DNA of 64,000 nucleotides, taken from NCBI GenBank assembly GCA_047967505.1, contig CM106540.1; one strand, given 5' to 3'. The stretch's first letter is position 1; each line of letters begins with the position of its first letter. Below, in pieces: positions 44,926-56,690 of the stretch. The position numbers and the translations under genes were made by a program. Origin of the DNA: Dipteris shenzhenensis (taxonomy: Eukaryota > Polypodiophyta > Polypodiopsida > Gleicheniales). The notes beneath the pieces were generated by a model. The model made no database searches. It saw only the letters and a program-made list of their open reading frames with translations, and was not told the DNA's origin.

Positions 44926-45600
44926 CTATGATGCCTTCTGTGGCTCTTCCTTTAGTGCCAAGTGAACAACCACTCGTAGAATGATCATTCCAAGAATGCG
45001 AGGATGGGGGCATAGCTTACGGGTTATGGTTCGAGGCATGGGTTTTGAAGGCTTGAAGTTGGAAGGAGAAGCAGCTTTGTTGTGAACTTTGACCGAGACA
45101 CCTATTGGATAGTTTCGAGCCACCGCCCTCTTGTATACAACTGGAGGGGGTGCCGGTGGAGAGGGTGTAACAAAAGATGTTGAAGCATGCTGAGGGACCA
45201 TGGTGTTGGGGTGAGTCATCAAAGGGGAGGCATTGAGAGTCTCAGTCACAGGGGAGGCAACACTCGTCTGAGTGGCGGGGGAGGCAGGGTGGGCGAGTCG
45301 TCAAAGGGGAGGCATTGAGAGTCTTGAGTCACAGGGGAGGTAGCAGTCGTCTGAGTCATAGGGGTGGCAGGGTACAGTTGACCTGAGGGAACATGGTACT
45401 ACAAGAATGGGGATTTGGCTGGCAACGACATCTAGTCATGAGGAGGAACCTTCTGTGTGGTGGCAGTTGTAGGGAGCTCTTCTTTTCCAACCTGTTTTTG
45501 AAGCTGGGCCAGTAGGGCATTCTCCTTCTTCACAATAAGCTCTTCCTTTTAGCAGCACTCTTGAATTTACTACTATAGGCATGAAATCTTTTCACGATTG
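44926..45600 (-). pseudogene. LINE ORF2 C-terminal Pro/Ser-rich tail
   Basis: 107 open codons ending EEPQKAS, with SPPAPPPVVYKRAVARNYPI. Further upstream the same strand contains a duplicated ~85-bp unit. No known domain. It follows the zinc finger of ORF2 and is probably a lineage-specific tail, unless it is a separate short ORF. Confidence 0.45.
45211..45376. repeat. Two tandem ~84-bp units in the LINE tail
   Basis: Units at about 45211-45292 and 45293-45376 share gtcatcaaaggggaggcatt, gagagtct and cagtcgtctgagt-like blocks. Confidence 0.7.
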
Positions 45601-45745
45601 GCTCCTCTTTCCTGTGATCACACATACATTTGTAATAATTTTGTTAGTACAAATAACAACATTACCAAAAACCTTAGCACATCTTTGAGCCCATAGAGCC
45701 CAATGAATGGAGCTGCATATATAATATTCTAGTTTCTCGAGGATC

Positions 45746-46773
45746 TTATTGGCCTATCACCCAAAAGTAGGCAAGCATAATTGATCGAAACCTACAGTTT
45801 AGTAATAAAGGGGGATATCTTCCTGCATTCTGATACACCTTTGGTAGTAGCCATCGCCTTGACCAATTGTTAGTGCTCGCTTGGTTGTCCATACACCCTT
45901 GTGCATAATGAGTCATAAGAGGCAAGCCTCTTTTTTTGGAATTTCCCTGTCCCACATTCTTTTGAACCTCTTTGCCCACACTCTTTTTGTGTCTGTTCTC
46001 ATCCATTTCCGGTTCAACTGGGCAAGAAGCTCTTCCTGCCCTTCAACAAAGATGGGGACCGAGAAAAGCACAATCTTACTTGCCCACCTAAACTCTTTGT
46101 TTGTCAGAGGAGATCTCCCCCCCATCCAGGCAATCAAGTCTCTGTTCCAAAAGTTTTGTCTCGCTGTTATCATCTCTAGGTCAAATCTATTCAGAATAAA
46201 TCTAAGCTTTAACCGATCACTATCTATCCATTTCCTTTGCTCTCTATCCCACATGTCACCCCAGACCCGTATTCCTTTCTTATTGACTCTCAAGGCTCTT
46301 TTGATTTCGTCTTCCCTGAGTGGGGTGGCATCCCAGATGATTGAGAACCAGATTGAGTCATTGGCTACGAAGGTGCTCATTTTTCTTGAGAATCCTTTCC
46401 AAATCACGTAGGACCTCAAAGACTCCCAAACTGTCCACATACCTTTCCACAGGTCTGAGCCCTTAGTTGAGTAGTTTTATTTTTCGTACAGGGCGGACCC
46501 CATCGGGAGATGTTTCCAGTGCTTACACTTGCTAATCTTTACCTTGCTTATATTTCCAAGGATTAAGTAAGCCCAAATTTTGTCCGGGTGTTGCACTGCT
46601 TTTATTATCCATTGTGACATAAATCTTATCGCAGATTTTTCCACATCCACTATCTCTAGCCCTCCTACAGCTTTTGGTTTGGTGCAGGTTTGCCAATTCA
46701 CTTTAGGGACCTTGTTATTGACTTCATTTCCCCCTGACAGAAAGGTTGTGAACAAGCTGTTGATCTGTCTCAC
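45746..46773 (-). pseudogene. LINE ORF2 C-terminal region with zinc finger
   Basis: Reads KVNWQTCTKPKAVGGLEIVD at about 46713, HWKHLPMGSALYEK, then an open 175-codon stretch (WTVWESLRSYVIWKGFSRKM ... MWDREIPKKEACLL). A frameshift follows, then HKGVWTTKRALTIG and YQRCIRMQEDIPLYY, the zf-RVT region with one Cys left. This order is standard for plant L1 ORF2. Confidence 0.8.
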
Positions 46774-46780
46774 GAACTTC

Positions 46781-47927
46781 TTAGTTGGGAGCTAGCAGGA
46801 GATATAGTAGATAATGGAGGGGTAAATGTAATTTTCTTCTTGCCAAGGTCGGTTGTAGTCCTTTCCATCTGTTCATTTTACTTTTGACTCTATCGAGGAC
46901 CCAATTCCATCTATCCTGCATTGTGCACCCACATCCCATAGGTATTCCTAAGAGTTTAAAGACCTCCATTTCTGATTTCTTTGCATCCGTTATTAGTAGA
47001 GAGGAAGAGGGGGGGAGGACTCCGTGTGCCATAGATCCCTGTTTTATCATGATTAATCTTGGATCCCAAAGCTGTGCAAAAAGTGTTTAGACATTCGAGC
47101 ATGCCCTGAATAGACTCTTCGTCGTTGTGGGGCATTAAATTTGTATCATTTGTGAATCGAAAATATCTATCTGTCCCCTTCCACTTGGATACCTTTCACT
47201 GTGCCCTTATCTACCTCATCTTTGATGAGTCAACCCAGGGTGTCTGCAACTATGGCGAAGAGCAAAGGGGCAAGCGGGAAGCCTTGTCTGATGGATCTTT
47301 TAAGCTCGAAGGGTTGAATTGTTTTGCCATTTACTTCAACTTTGCTTCTGGCTTGACATAGAAAATTTCCACATACGACACAAAGCCAAGTCCCGCTCCT
47401 TTGTCTTTGAGGGAAGATAGAATGAAACCCCACTCCATTCTGTTGTACACTTTGTCGAAGTCAATTTTGAGGAAGCAGATGTCCTGCTGTGTCTCCTCTG
47501 CCAATTCAAGACCTTCCCACAGAGTGAGAATGGATTCCAAGATGTTTCTTCCTTGAATAAATCCCTTTTGCTCTTCCCTGATCCAACATTGCACCTTGAT
47601 CTTGAGTCTGATATCGAGTGCCTTTGTGAAGATTTTATAGCTGCTGTTCAGCATAGTCAATGGTCTCCAGTTTTTCAATTCGTCTTTTGGGCCACCTTGA
47701 GGGATCAGTTTAATCATGCCCGTGTTGATCCATGGGTCTAGGAAACCCTTTTCTTTGGAATCTTGCCAGAGCAGCATGAGGCGAGGACCTACCGTTTCCA
47801 AAAAGACTTGATAGAACTCTATAGGAAGTCCATCTTCTCCTAGGGTCTTTTCCTTCCCCATTTGATCTACTGCCCCTTTTAGCTCTTCTAGAGATAGATC
47901 TCTATCCAAAAAAATGTTGTCAAACAC
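46781..47927 (-). pseudogene. LINE ORF2 reverse transcriptase, broken
   Basis: Boxes: LSLEELKGAVDQMGKEKTLG, DGLPIEFYQ, LIPQGGPKDELKNWRPLTML, LDIRLKIKVQCWIREEQKGF, ILESILTLWEGLELAEETQQ, CFLKIDFDKVYNRMEW, and in another frame SIRQGFPLAPLLFAIVADTL. The catalytic FADD box reads FTNDTN (about 47140-47160), with the first catalytic Asp changed to Asn. FKLLGIPMGCGC and WNWVLDRVKSKMNRWKG follow. This is clear L1 RT, not active. Confidence 0.88.
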
Positions 47928-48710
47928 TGAGGCTCTTCTTTCTCTTGATCTAGAGCACTTTCCATGGGTTGTGGCCTTTTTTGTCGTGATGATCTCCTCT
48001 TCACCAAGTAGTTGAAGTGCACTGTGATTACCTCGAGGATCTCCTCCGGGTCTTGGATGTTCCTATCATCGACAAAAAGAGAATCAAGGGATTCTTGGGC
48101 ATGTTTCTTCTTCATACTTTTAAACATATCTTCATTAGCCTTGTTTGCCCTTCCGGCCTACCAGTCTCTAATGTAGATTATGGCCTTCTTGGCTGCAATT
48201 TTCACTTTTGCCCTAAGTTTTACCCTGGTTGAGCTCAATTGATCTTGTCCCGGTGCGGTGTAGTTGCTTTCTAGGAGAGTCTATTGTTCTTCAAGCTTCT
48301 AAATTCTCAGTGATTTAGCTTTATCTGCTCTCCATTTGATTGCTTGTAAGAAGGTTTTAGTCCTCTCCATCGCTCTGATCCACTTGTCAAGAGCATTGGC
48401 TGTTCCCTCAAAGGCATTTATCCAAAATTTTTCAAACTTGTCCCTGACATAAGGAAGTTGGAAAAAAGAAGGATTGGCTTTGAACCACGATTGGCCAATT
48501 CTCCTCTCTTCCTTTTCCATAAATAAGGAGACGAGCTTATGATTCGAAAAGGGAAGGGTGCCTATCGCTCTGCACTTAATGCACAGCATCTCCTCCATAA
48601 TTCTCTTAGAGCACTAAGCTCTATCAAGCTGCCCTTTCCTGTGAAGGGATCCCACCTAATTGTTTGTCCAAGTGAAGGATGTATCTCCTAATACGTCCAA
48701 GAGCTCGGCC
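47928..48710 (-). pseudogene. LINE ORF2 between endonuclease and RT
   Basis: Two open pieces: KKKHAQESLDSLFVDDRNIQ then DPEEILEVITVHFNYLV (about 48000-48120), and SNHKLVSLFMEKEERRIGQS with WFKANPSFFQLPYVRDKFEK (about 48390-48550). These are the linker helices preceding L1 RT. Confidence 0.75.
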
Positions 48711-48893
48711 CTATCTTTGAAGTTTGACCACATATTTAACTCGTGGCCTCTTATAACACTGCCTAGGTATCCCTTCCCGTCTGTCACCTCTACTGTCAAC
48801 CATGTTAAAGTCTCCGAGAAGAAGCACATTATCATTCAAAAGGACAGATTCCCACAGCAAGGCTCTGTCTCTTGCCACATTTGGGGCATACAC
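48711..48893 (-). pseudogene. LINE endonuclease C-terminal remnant
   Basis: VYAPNVARDRALLWESVLLN then VLLLGDFNMV, the conserved GDFN box of apurinic-type L1 endonuclease. The N-terminal half with its WN-x-R-G start and catalytic Glu is missing. Sequence immediately upstream reads as ORF1 C-terminus, so about 100 codons plus any inter-ORF spacer appear deleted. Confidence 0.75.
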
Positions 48894-49440
48894 CGAGAAG
48901 ATCTGACATGAGAGATTTGGGTGGCAAAAAAAGCATAATTCCTCTAGATAGCCTTCTCTTTTCCCTTTCTACTAAATATTTCTTGGTCGGGTTGTCTAGT
49001 TGGGCATTGTTCATCTTCCTTTCAAGTTGTGTGGCTCTTTTTCCTTTCACTACAGTGAACGGCTGATCATTTTGGGAGATGGATTTGAATTCAACTTGCT
49101 CTAATTGAGCTTCAAAGTTTTGTGTGTCGGGAACAAATTCCTTTTCCTCTGAGCTCTCTTCCATATTTTCCTTGCTATTTCTTTCTTCTACTCTCTGTTT
49201 ATCTACCTTCTCTAGAGTAGCTCTATCCTCTTTGGTTTGGCTAGGCTCCTCTTCTTGTGGCGTAGGGGTAGGTTCCTCAACCCTTGTTTTGGCCCCTGCA
49301 TCTATCTCCTTGCTCTTCTCTGATAGCTTAGTTGCTTTTCTCTACCATGGTTGGTTTGGGAAGGATAGTCTTTGATGAAATGGCCACCTAGCCCATAGAG
49401 AAAATAGGAGTTTGGGATATTTTTGTAGAAAACTTTTTGT
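48894..49440 (-). pseudogene. LINE ORF1 C-terminal part
   Basis: Charged, Ser/Glu-rich open stretch (EESSEEKEFVPDTQNFEAQL, QLERKMNNAQLDNPTKKYLV) running without a gap into the endonuclease remnant. No domain seen. Low-complexity C-termini are common in plant L1 ORF1. Confidence 0.55.
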
Positions 49441-50400
49441 ATCAAAACTGCCCCATCTCCATAAGTAGTCGAATGGCATTGGGGGGATCTATGGATAGGT
49501 CCATTAGCACACAGGCTAGAGGGTTTCCTCTTGGGCTTATGAACCTTTCGGTTTCTACACCTAGAAACTGGCTAAGGGGCAAGCAAAGTGCCTCTGATTG
49601 CGGGAAGAGAGAAAGGGGTAGGTCTAAGAACTCAACCCAAATGGGCGTGTGGAGGTGCATCATGACAGAGGTTTATTTCTAATAGTCCAAGTTTGTATCT
49701 GAACTACTTCCGTTGCCATTTTTGCTTTTTCAAAGATGAAAACAATATATCAGTTTCTTAAGAAGCGAATGCTCATGACGTTTAGACCTTTTTGCGTCCA
49801 GAAGTTCCTAATCCATACTTCAAGAAACATTGCAGGCGGGCTAGTGAGCTTATCTAGTCCTGAGTTGGAGGGATCACCGAAAGATGCATTTGGCCCATGG
49901 GGAGAGCTGTTCCCACGCTATTTGTTTTGGTGCTTGAGGCACTTTAAAGAGGCTTCGACCTCCGCCTTGAACTACTCCAGCATAGGAGCCTCTTTGCATG
50001 TTCTCCCTTGCTTGTGCTTGCTGCATTGGATCTTGTCTTGCTCCATTGGTTTGCTTGTCTTATTTTGGAGCTACAAAAACAACACTTTTGGGCTTTTCTA
50101 CTGATTTCTTTCCTGAAGATGATGGTCAATTGTCGGTGGCAGTTTTGAGAGAGCTCACTATTTCTTTATAAGCAGCCTCGCCAGCGTTTTGCATGTCACA
50201 TCCTTCCACATGGAATGTAAAACCCGACTCTGTACCATCTGTAGCATTCTCTTTGGTCCTCTCGAGATCTTGCATGATGAAATCTGTTTAACTGTTGTTC
50301 TCATGATTTAGTGACTCTAGCCCAATGGAAAGGAGGGGGGTTACTTTGGCGGGGTGAGCTCCTAGTCTCCAGCAAATAGTTCATTCTTGTTTTACAATGG
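49441..50400 (-). pseudogene. LINE ORF1, DUF4283-like domain
   Basis: MHLHTPIWVEFLDLPLSLFP then VETERFISPRGNPLACVLMD and LSIDPPNAI (49442-49663) match the usual W-[VI]-x-[FL]-x-x-[LI]-P core of plant L1 ORF1 nucleic-acid binding protein. Upstream to about 50400 reads as a broken N-terminus (KCCFCSSKIRQANQ..., 49944-50129). Confidence 0.65.
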
Positions 50401-50457
50401 TTGGAAATAATCTACCATAGAGTACTACTCGAAGCTGCCGATGCTATATCGAGAGTC

Positions 50458-50465
50458 CATCAAAT
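50458..50465. repeat. Candidate LINE target duplication (catcaaat), 5' side
   Basis: Partner of 44757-44764. Confidence 0.5.
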
Positions 50466-50759
50466 CATGCCAAAGATCTCATAATGCAAATCCGATGGAG
50501 AGGTATGCCGACTCAATTAGCATCATCACAATACAAAGAAATTTAGAACATCTCATTCATGTTATGGAAGACAAGCTTCAATGTGAGCATACGGTTGTTA
50601 TCCATGTCACCCTATATAGATTAGCATTAATCAAATCTTGGAATACTCTTATTTCAAAGATAATTAAAGGTCATTAGTCAATTTTGGAATTCCAATATTC
50701 CAAAAATAGTAAGAGGTTGTCATTTCCAACTTAAAAAGTGTTAGAGGAATACAATAGAC
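50466..50759. other. Spacer, nothing recognised
   Basis: No domain in any frame. May include the left part of element H. Confidence 0.4.
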
Positions 50760-51642
50760 ATGGTTAAGTTATGTGGTTAGTTAACTATGCCACCTCAGCC
50801 AACTAAGCACATAGTCCCTTCACAAGCACACTTTCCATGTAGCATGTGAATTCTTGTGCCACATTATCAAAGGCCACCTCTTCTTCATAAAACTTCAACA
50901 AGCCGTAACTTCCAATTCGGGAATAATTTGCACACACTCTAAAAAGGAAAAGTGATCGCCTTTTTAAGCTGCATGTTAAGTCAGAATCATTGTATGCAAT
51001 TAGACACTACCATGTCTGAAAGTTTCTTCAACGAGTGAGACCTTTGCAATGGCGATACGCACCCCAACTATTGAGAAGTTCACTAGGGAAGGATTTCATA
51101 CCTAGTCTACACAAATAAGGTATCTCTTGATACATCAAAAGCTTTGAAAGACCATAAATGAAGACATACCCACTGCACAAAATGATGCCTAGAAGGAAAA
51201 AGACAAAGCAGCATTATCATTCATTTGTTTGCACTTAAGTCCAAACATAATTCATCATATAGACTCCAAGGATCATGCCAAAGATGCATGGGATGAGTTG
51301 AACAAAGTGTTTGGTGCAAAAGCCAAAAACGAAGAAATTCATCTTAAAATTGAATTCTATGGTTTGCACATGAGCTTCAATGAATTGATGGCACAATTTG
51401 TCAACAAAATCAAAAGCATTATGACCCAACTAGAAGGCATAAATGCAAAAGTAGGGGAAAAATATGCATTTGCAATCCTCCTTAAAAGCATGCTTGCTGA
51501 GTACAGTACACTGACAACCACTTTGAAGAATCTCCCAAATCCAAAGTTTGAGGAATGTGTATCCTCTCTTCTTGAAAAAGAAAGAGAGCTGAAGGCATCG
51601 ACATCGACATCTACAAAGTTAGACATTATGCTTCCTATGTAA
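50760..51642 (+). mobile_element. Copia-type fragment H: leader plus gag
   Basis: 50780-51045 matches the interior of element E (34020-34265), including tcattgtatgcaattagaca and gacctttgcaa. At 51049 a gag gene starts. No LTR, protease, RT or integrase follows; sequence past 51643 is unrelated. H therefore looks like a remnant of the autonomous partner family of E. Confidence 0.65.
51049..51642 (+). pseudogene. gag: Gag of element H
   Basis: 198-codon frame from ATG at 51049. N-terminus AIRTPTIEKFTREGFHT, then TAG at 51112 where the Copia gag motif has Trp, a further TAG near 51190, then open: CLHLSPNIIHHIDSKDHAKD, WDELNKVFGAKAKNEEIHLK, MSFNELMAQFVNKIKSIMTQ and FEECVSSLLEKERELKAS. This is a UBN2-type Copia gag domain. 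The zinc knuckle and everything after it are absent. Confidence 0.78.
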
Positions 51643-51855
51643 AACTTACTAGCATTTTTTTTTCATAAAAATCAAATGCATAATAGTCTTGGTTAATACA
51701 CACAAAGGGATGAAAATTGTAGCACATGCTAGGTTTCTCCTTTTTGCATCTAACATGCCAAGGGGCCGATGCCTCTAATTAGGACCAAGTAAGTGTCAAG
51801 GGAATTTTCGATAAAGCATCTCAATTCATGATCCAGTTGCTAGTATGAGTAAATT
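51643..51855. other. Short AT-rich spacer
   Basis: Nothing recognised (under 300 bp). Confidence 0.4.
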
Positions 51856-52429
51856 CTATACCATGACATTAATGCTATCATACAATTAATTCCATCAATT
51901 TGATAAACAAAAACATAAGGAAAAAATCTTCGAGACATCTAAGTTGAAACATGCAACAACTAGAGTTTGCTAAAAAATTCACCAAAATTAAGAATTTGTA
52001 ATAATATTGATTTTGACAAACACAATATTGAAAAAAGATGTCAAATCCTAAGGTAGTCCAGGTTCCGAGGTCAGGGTCCACCACCATCCAAACAAACTAG
52101 GTGTTAGCACATCATAGTTATGTTTGGGTAGACAGGTAATGCCTGTTTTCCCGGACTTGTTATCACTTTACCTAGGAATATAGACAGCCATATGGATTCT
52201 TAAATAATTTAAAAAAAGTTTAAGTCACAAGTGGAGTAAGGAGCGAATGAGTGCATGGGTTGAGAAGGGATTAGAGGAGGTATGGGAGGATAAGTATGCT
52301 TGGTGTGTGGGGTAGTTAAAAGGAGAGTGTAAAGGGGATATTTCACAAGGGCAATATAAAAGAATAATTCATAGTTGGGGAATTGTGTGTGTGTGTGTGT
52401 GTGCGTGTTTTCATAACTATTACTAAATC
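51856..52429 (-). repeat. X repeat, copy 5
   Basis: On minus it starts at (CA)n (52384-52420) and includes gataacaagtccgggaaaac and caggcattacctgtctaccc. Matches X copies 3 and 4. Confidence 0.75.
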
Positions 52430-55400
52430 CACAAACTCAAAGTTTTCAACCTCAAATCCATTTTTCATATATCCTTTTCATTATATAAACAAGATCACCA
52501 AGCTATAGGGGCATGTAGTTACATCCAATTCAAGTGGAAACCACCACTATCTCAATGTTTTTCATATTAATTTATTAGCAAGGGGAACATGAATTTTCTG
52601 ATTGCAACCTAATCCACTTATGTTTAGAGAGCATGTCTCTTATCAAAGCAAGTACTTGCCTAAATATCAACTGTAGAATTTCATATGTCATTCAAAAGTT
52701 TCTGATATCACCCCAAAACTATAAAATTCTTGATAATAAAATTGTTTTTCATTGTATGTTCAAAAAAAAATCCCGCTATGGGCCTTCCACTAGGATCAAG
52801 GTATCATATAAGTCCATCTCTAGTCCCAATGGCAAAAACGCCCATGCCATTGTTCTTTATTTGTCCCACTGGACTAGAGCCACCCGAGGGGTCTTTAGAG
52901 AATCTTGCAAAGAAGTACAAGGACTCACCTACCACCATCTAAAGAAAACTACTTATAGTTAGTATTCCAGGGGAAGGCACACTTTACACCCTGCACAGTG
53001 TCAGTCCCTAAAATTCATCTAAGACCACCTAGCAACTCTTGAGATCTTTTATTTACACTAATAAGTCCATATAAAATTATACACACTGTTTCAAATATGT
53101 TGTCTTAGACAATTTCTCATAAATATAAGACAACAATGAATTATCCTTATCACTTTACCTTAATTATGCAATTCCCATCAAGGATAACAGTATTCTACCA
53201 GTTGTTTTCCAATTAGCAAGTAGAATAAATGACCAAATAGCCATACTTTCCTTAAAATATAGCAATGATCTTCCATAACTAGCATTCCTTATTGATATCA
53301 TAACATTAACCATCCACACTTTTAAATAACCCCTACATATAGGCCTATATCCCATATTACACCATGTAGGTCCTACAGTTCTCAGATACCAGGGTCCCTT
53401 ATTTATAAACTTTTTACCTTCTTCTTGAGATAGTAAGTCTCCCAAGGTTAAACCCGTCCCATCCAACAGCACAGTAAGCAATCAAGCTCCACAACACTAT
53501 GTAAACTATGAGGAGTTTGAGGCCACATGGATCCCCTCATGTGTGCCCATTCCTAGTTGCTAGTTAATGCAAGAAAAGACCAATCTGCATGCTAACTTTT
53601 CTACATCAAAATAATCTAATGTGGGCTTCTTCTTACCTTTATATCCATCCACAAGATAGAAGTGGGCATATCACCAAGGGATAGTTTTTAGCATGGTGTG
53701 CGAAGCCTTCAGCTCATTATTGTACTTATTACACTTTCAAATACAAACTAGACCTATTCGGAGAACTAATCACATTTCTAACCTGCCCACTAGTAAGTGA
53801 AAACCATGTGTTATGCACCATTCCTTTTTATCTGGTTACTATAAAATTACAAAGTAAAGCAAGTACGACATGTTGTGACATGTGGGAGCTCCTCACACCG
53901 TTCAGCATTGTACACCCTCCTTTCTATAAAGTAGAAAGATGAAACCGATCTCCCATTGCAGATAAGTACAATGTGAAAACAAGCTTAATGACATAGAGGA
54001 CGGTAATATATCTACGGTCAAGGATCGCAAAGAGCAACAATTCTATGAATATAGTGGAACCAAGTTTGGAAACAAATCCCATACAATCGCTCAGAATAGT
54101 CATGCTAGGGATTGGGGGTCCCTTGAAACGTATCTCTACAATTTTTTCACTTTCTCACATGGAAGAGCCTGGGGAAACAGTAATAGAAGGTTTTCAGATA
54201 ATCTGTGCTTATCATTTAGAGAAAATACTTCTTGGCATGAAGCCAAAAATGAGCTAGGGGTAAGTGTCCATGTCAAGGCCAACTTTAGAATGCCAGCGTT
54301 CCACCTCCTACTCGTCGCCATATCACAAAACACGTAAGATCGAGCCAAACACACTAGGACCACTAACACCAAAATTTACAAAAAATTGTCTCAAAACAGT
54401 CCCATGCAATACTCACCCCAGTAGTCATCCTACCACGAGACTCATTACAATAGGTAGAGAAGTACAAAGAAAAGGTTTGGTGCTATCTATAGCACCTCCT
54501 AATAGGCCCAACATTATGAGTGGCATCGTAAACACGTAACATGTCTCTAAGTATCCTCGATGATGGTCGTGCTTCCCATCTCATTTTAGAGCTCGTTTGT
54601 TAAAGTGTTTAAATGTCACCATTGTAAGGCAAAAAGATCAATCAAGCATAGATTTCCCAAAGCGAATTGCTATGTTTTCCAGAGCTCATGCCTTGTAGCA
54701 TCACATATCGATTAATTTCACCCGTCCACAAGAGCATGCACCCTTCTCATATTTGGTCTCATCACCATCACGGGGCAAGACTCTTCCAAGAGGGAGAGGG
54801 GGCCATCTCTCTAGTAGTAGAGTGAGATATCACTCTTTTCTCTGATTTCTCCTCCATGAGAGCAGGCTCAAATGGACATAGTGCACAATTTTCCTCTGGT
54901 CATGAGTTCTTGGATATATAGCTATGTAAGGAGTAAGGTGAGCATTGCAATGAACATGTAAAGAGTGTTGTGATGCTCGCACTCCTAAAACCAAGAACTC
55001 TACCTGTACAACTTCCATAGTGATACTGGCCCTCCTAAAACCAACAACTCTACCTTTTCAGCTTCCATAGCATGAAATTTTTAATCAGTGTGCCTTATAA
55101 TGCAGAGCAGCCACCTTGGAGCCAATAAACCTTCATGTAACATGTGATTCGGTATACGAGCCAATGTAAGAAGGCTTGAAAGTTGTGATCACACTCTTTG
55201 AAGTCACGAAAATTCTCTCTAGAGGTTCTTCAGAGTGTTTTCCCTTGCATGGCTCGGCTAGTACTTGTTTTATTACTATCCACCAATACCCCCTATTACC
55301 TCGACTAGCACTCGATAGTTGTTGGTGCAATGGTCATATGCATATAGTCCCGTGTCTTCCTCATACCATTAATAAGTGAGTAATCCCACAACCTTCAAGT

Positions 55401-55445
55401 ATATGCCATGTCAATTTTCAACATACCTCATATTATTAAATTCCT
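52430..55445 (-). mobile_element. Penelope-like element, copy 3, 5' region only
   Basis: Reverse complement of 35096-38098 of copy 1 along its length. It breaks at a CA-rich point (gaaaacac) where X copy 5 begins. It contains no RT. A 105-codon minus frame (53164-53481: QEEGKKFINKGPWYL..., VWMVNVMISIRNASYGRSLL) covers a segment also present in copies 1 and 2 and may be old coding sequence. Confidence 0.65.
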
Positions 55446-56410
55446 CCGATGGTGATAACAATTTCTTGTTTCTCTTTCACCACCACTTGTTTTGTATCTT
55501 TCTTCAATCAAATGGGTTATCCCTTTCTGTCTAACCATATGACACCCATCTAGTTGGAGCCCTTTTTGTCTAGATACTTATTATGTCAAACATTACCTAA
55601 GTATAAAGTTATATATCCATTTCCATTACATAGGAGCTAAGTCCCATGTTTTATACCTTCCCGCTTGGCCTCTTCAAGGGGATGGGAAGGGTGTGCATGT
55701 GCGTGCATGCATGTGTGTGTGTGTGTGTGTGTTTAGATTAAAAAGTCCCATCAATAATTGAGCCATACAATTAATTCCATCAATTGGATAAAAAGTTAAA
55801 AAAAGAAAACATATAAGGAAAAAATGTTTGAGACATCTAAGTTGAAAAATGCAACTAGAGTTTGCAAAAATTTTGATCAAATTAAGAATTCTTAATAATA
55901 TTGAGTTTGACAAACATAATATTGAAAAAATATGAGGAATCCTCAAGCAGTCCAGGTTTTGAGGTCAGGGTCGACTTACCTGCGACCATCCAAACAAACT
56001 AGGTGTTAGAACATCATAGTTATGTTTGGGTAGATAGGTAATGCCTATTTTCCCGAGCTTGTTATCGCTTTACCTAGGAATATAGACAACCATATGGATT
56101 CTTAGATAATTTAAAAAACAATTTAGCCACAAGTGAAGTTTAAGTCACAAGTGGAGTAAGGAGCGAATGAGTGCATTGGTTGAGAAGGGTTTGATTAATG
56201 GGCTTGGTATGTGGGGTGGTTAAAAAGAAAGTGTAAGGGGAATATTTCATGGGGGTACATAAAATAATAATTCATAGTTAGGAAGGTATACATGTGTGTG
56301 TGCGTGTGTGTGTGTGTTTGTGTGTAAAGAAATAAGTGTGTGTGTGTGTGAGATACATTTACTAATCAAATTTATTTATTTATTTATTTAGTTTGTGTGT
56401 GTGTGTGTGG
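55446..56410 (-). repeat. X repeat, copy 4, with 235-bp tail and microsatellites
   Basis: (CA)n on minus at about 56394-56412, 56344-56350 and 56290-56325 at the start, and 55705-55733 near the end. Core nearly identical to copy 3. The tail 55446-55690 matches 26462-26696. It is directly followed, in minus orientation, by the 5' region of Penelope-like copy 3. A short (taaa)n run lies at about 56365-56392. Confidence 0.75.
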
Positions 56411-56690
56411 CCCACCACCAACCCAGAGGGTAAGACCACATGGTGGAAAGTAAGCCCACCATGTGGAACTTACTCCCCACCTACTGATAATAAGTGAATA
56501 AAAGTGGATTTGTATGATGTGTCAGAATGAAAAAATAATGTCAATAGTAAATGTGTAAACCACTTTTGCAAAATAGATATAAAAGTTAGTAAAAAATAAG
56601 GTGGATCACAACATGACTAGGGATTTATCCATGCTGAAGAATTATCCAATGGATGTGAATTAATTATATGGCACTAGCCTCTGACCAAAG
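56411..56690. other. Spacer between X copies 3 and 4
   Basis: No coding potential. Contains a direct word pair (agaccacatggtggaaagtaag / cccaccatgtggaactta) forming a small imperfect inverted repeat at about 56430-56470. Confidence 0.4.

Larger units (their letters stand above)
44765..50457 (-). mobile_element. L1-type LINE retrotransposon, near full length, dead
   Basis: Minus-strand order: ORF1 with a DUF4283-like domain, a short remnant of the L1 endonuclease, RT, zinc-finger C-terminus and a Pro-rich tail. At the 3' end on minus comes a T-to-A-rich end (about 44764-44785: tttaaaaaaagaaa). An 8-bp sequence (catcaaat) stands at 44757-44764 and again at 50458-50465 and is a candidate target duplication. 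The ORFs are heavily broken. Confidence 0.8.

Noticed and set aside
45881-46411. 176-codon + strand ORF
   Set aside because: Shadow of LINE ORF2 on the opposite strand.
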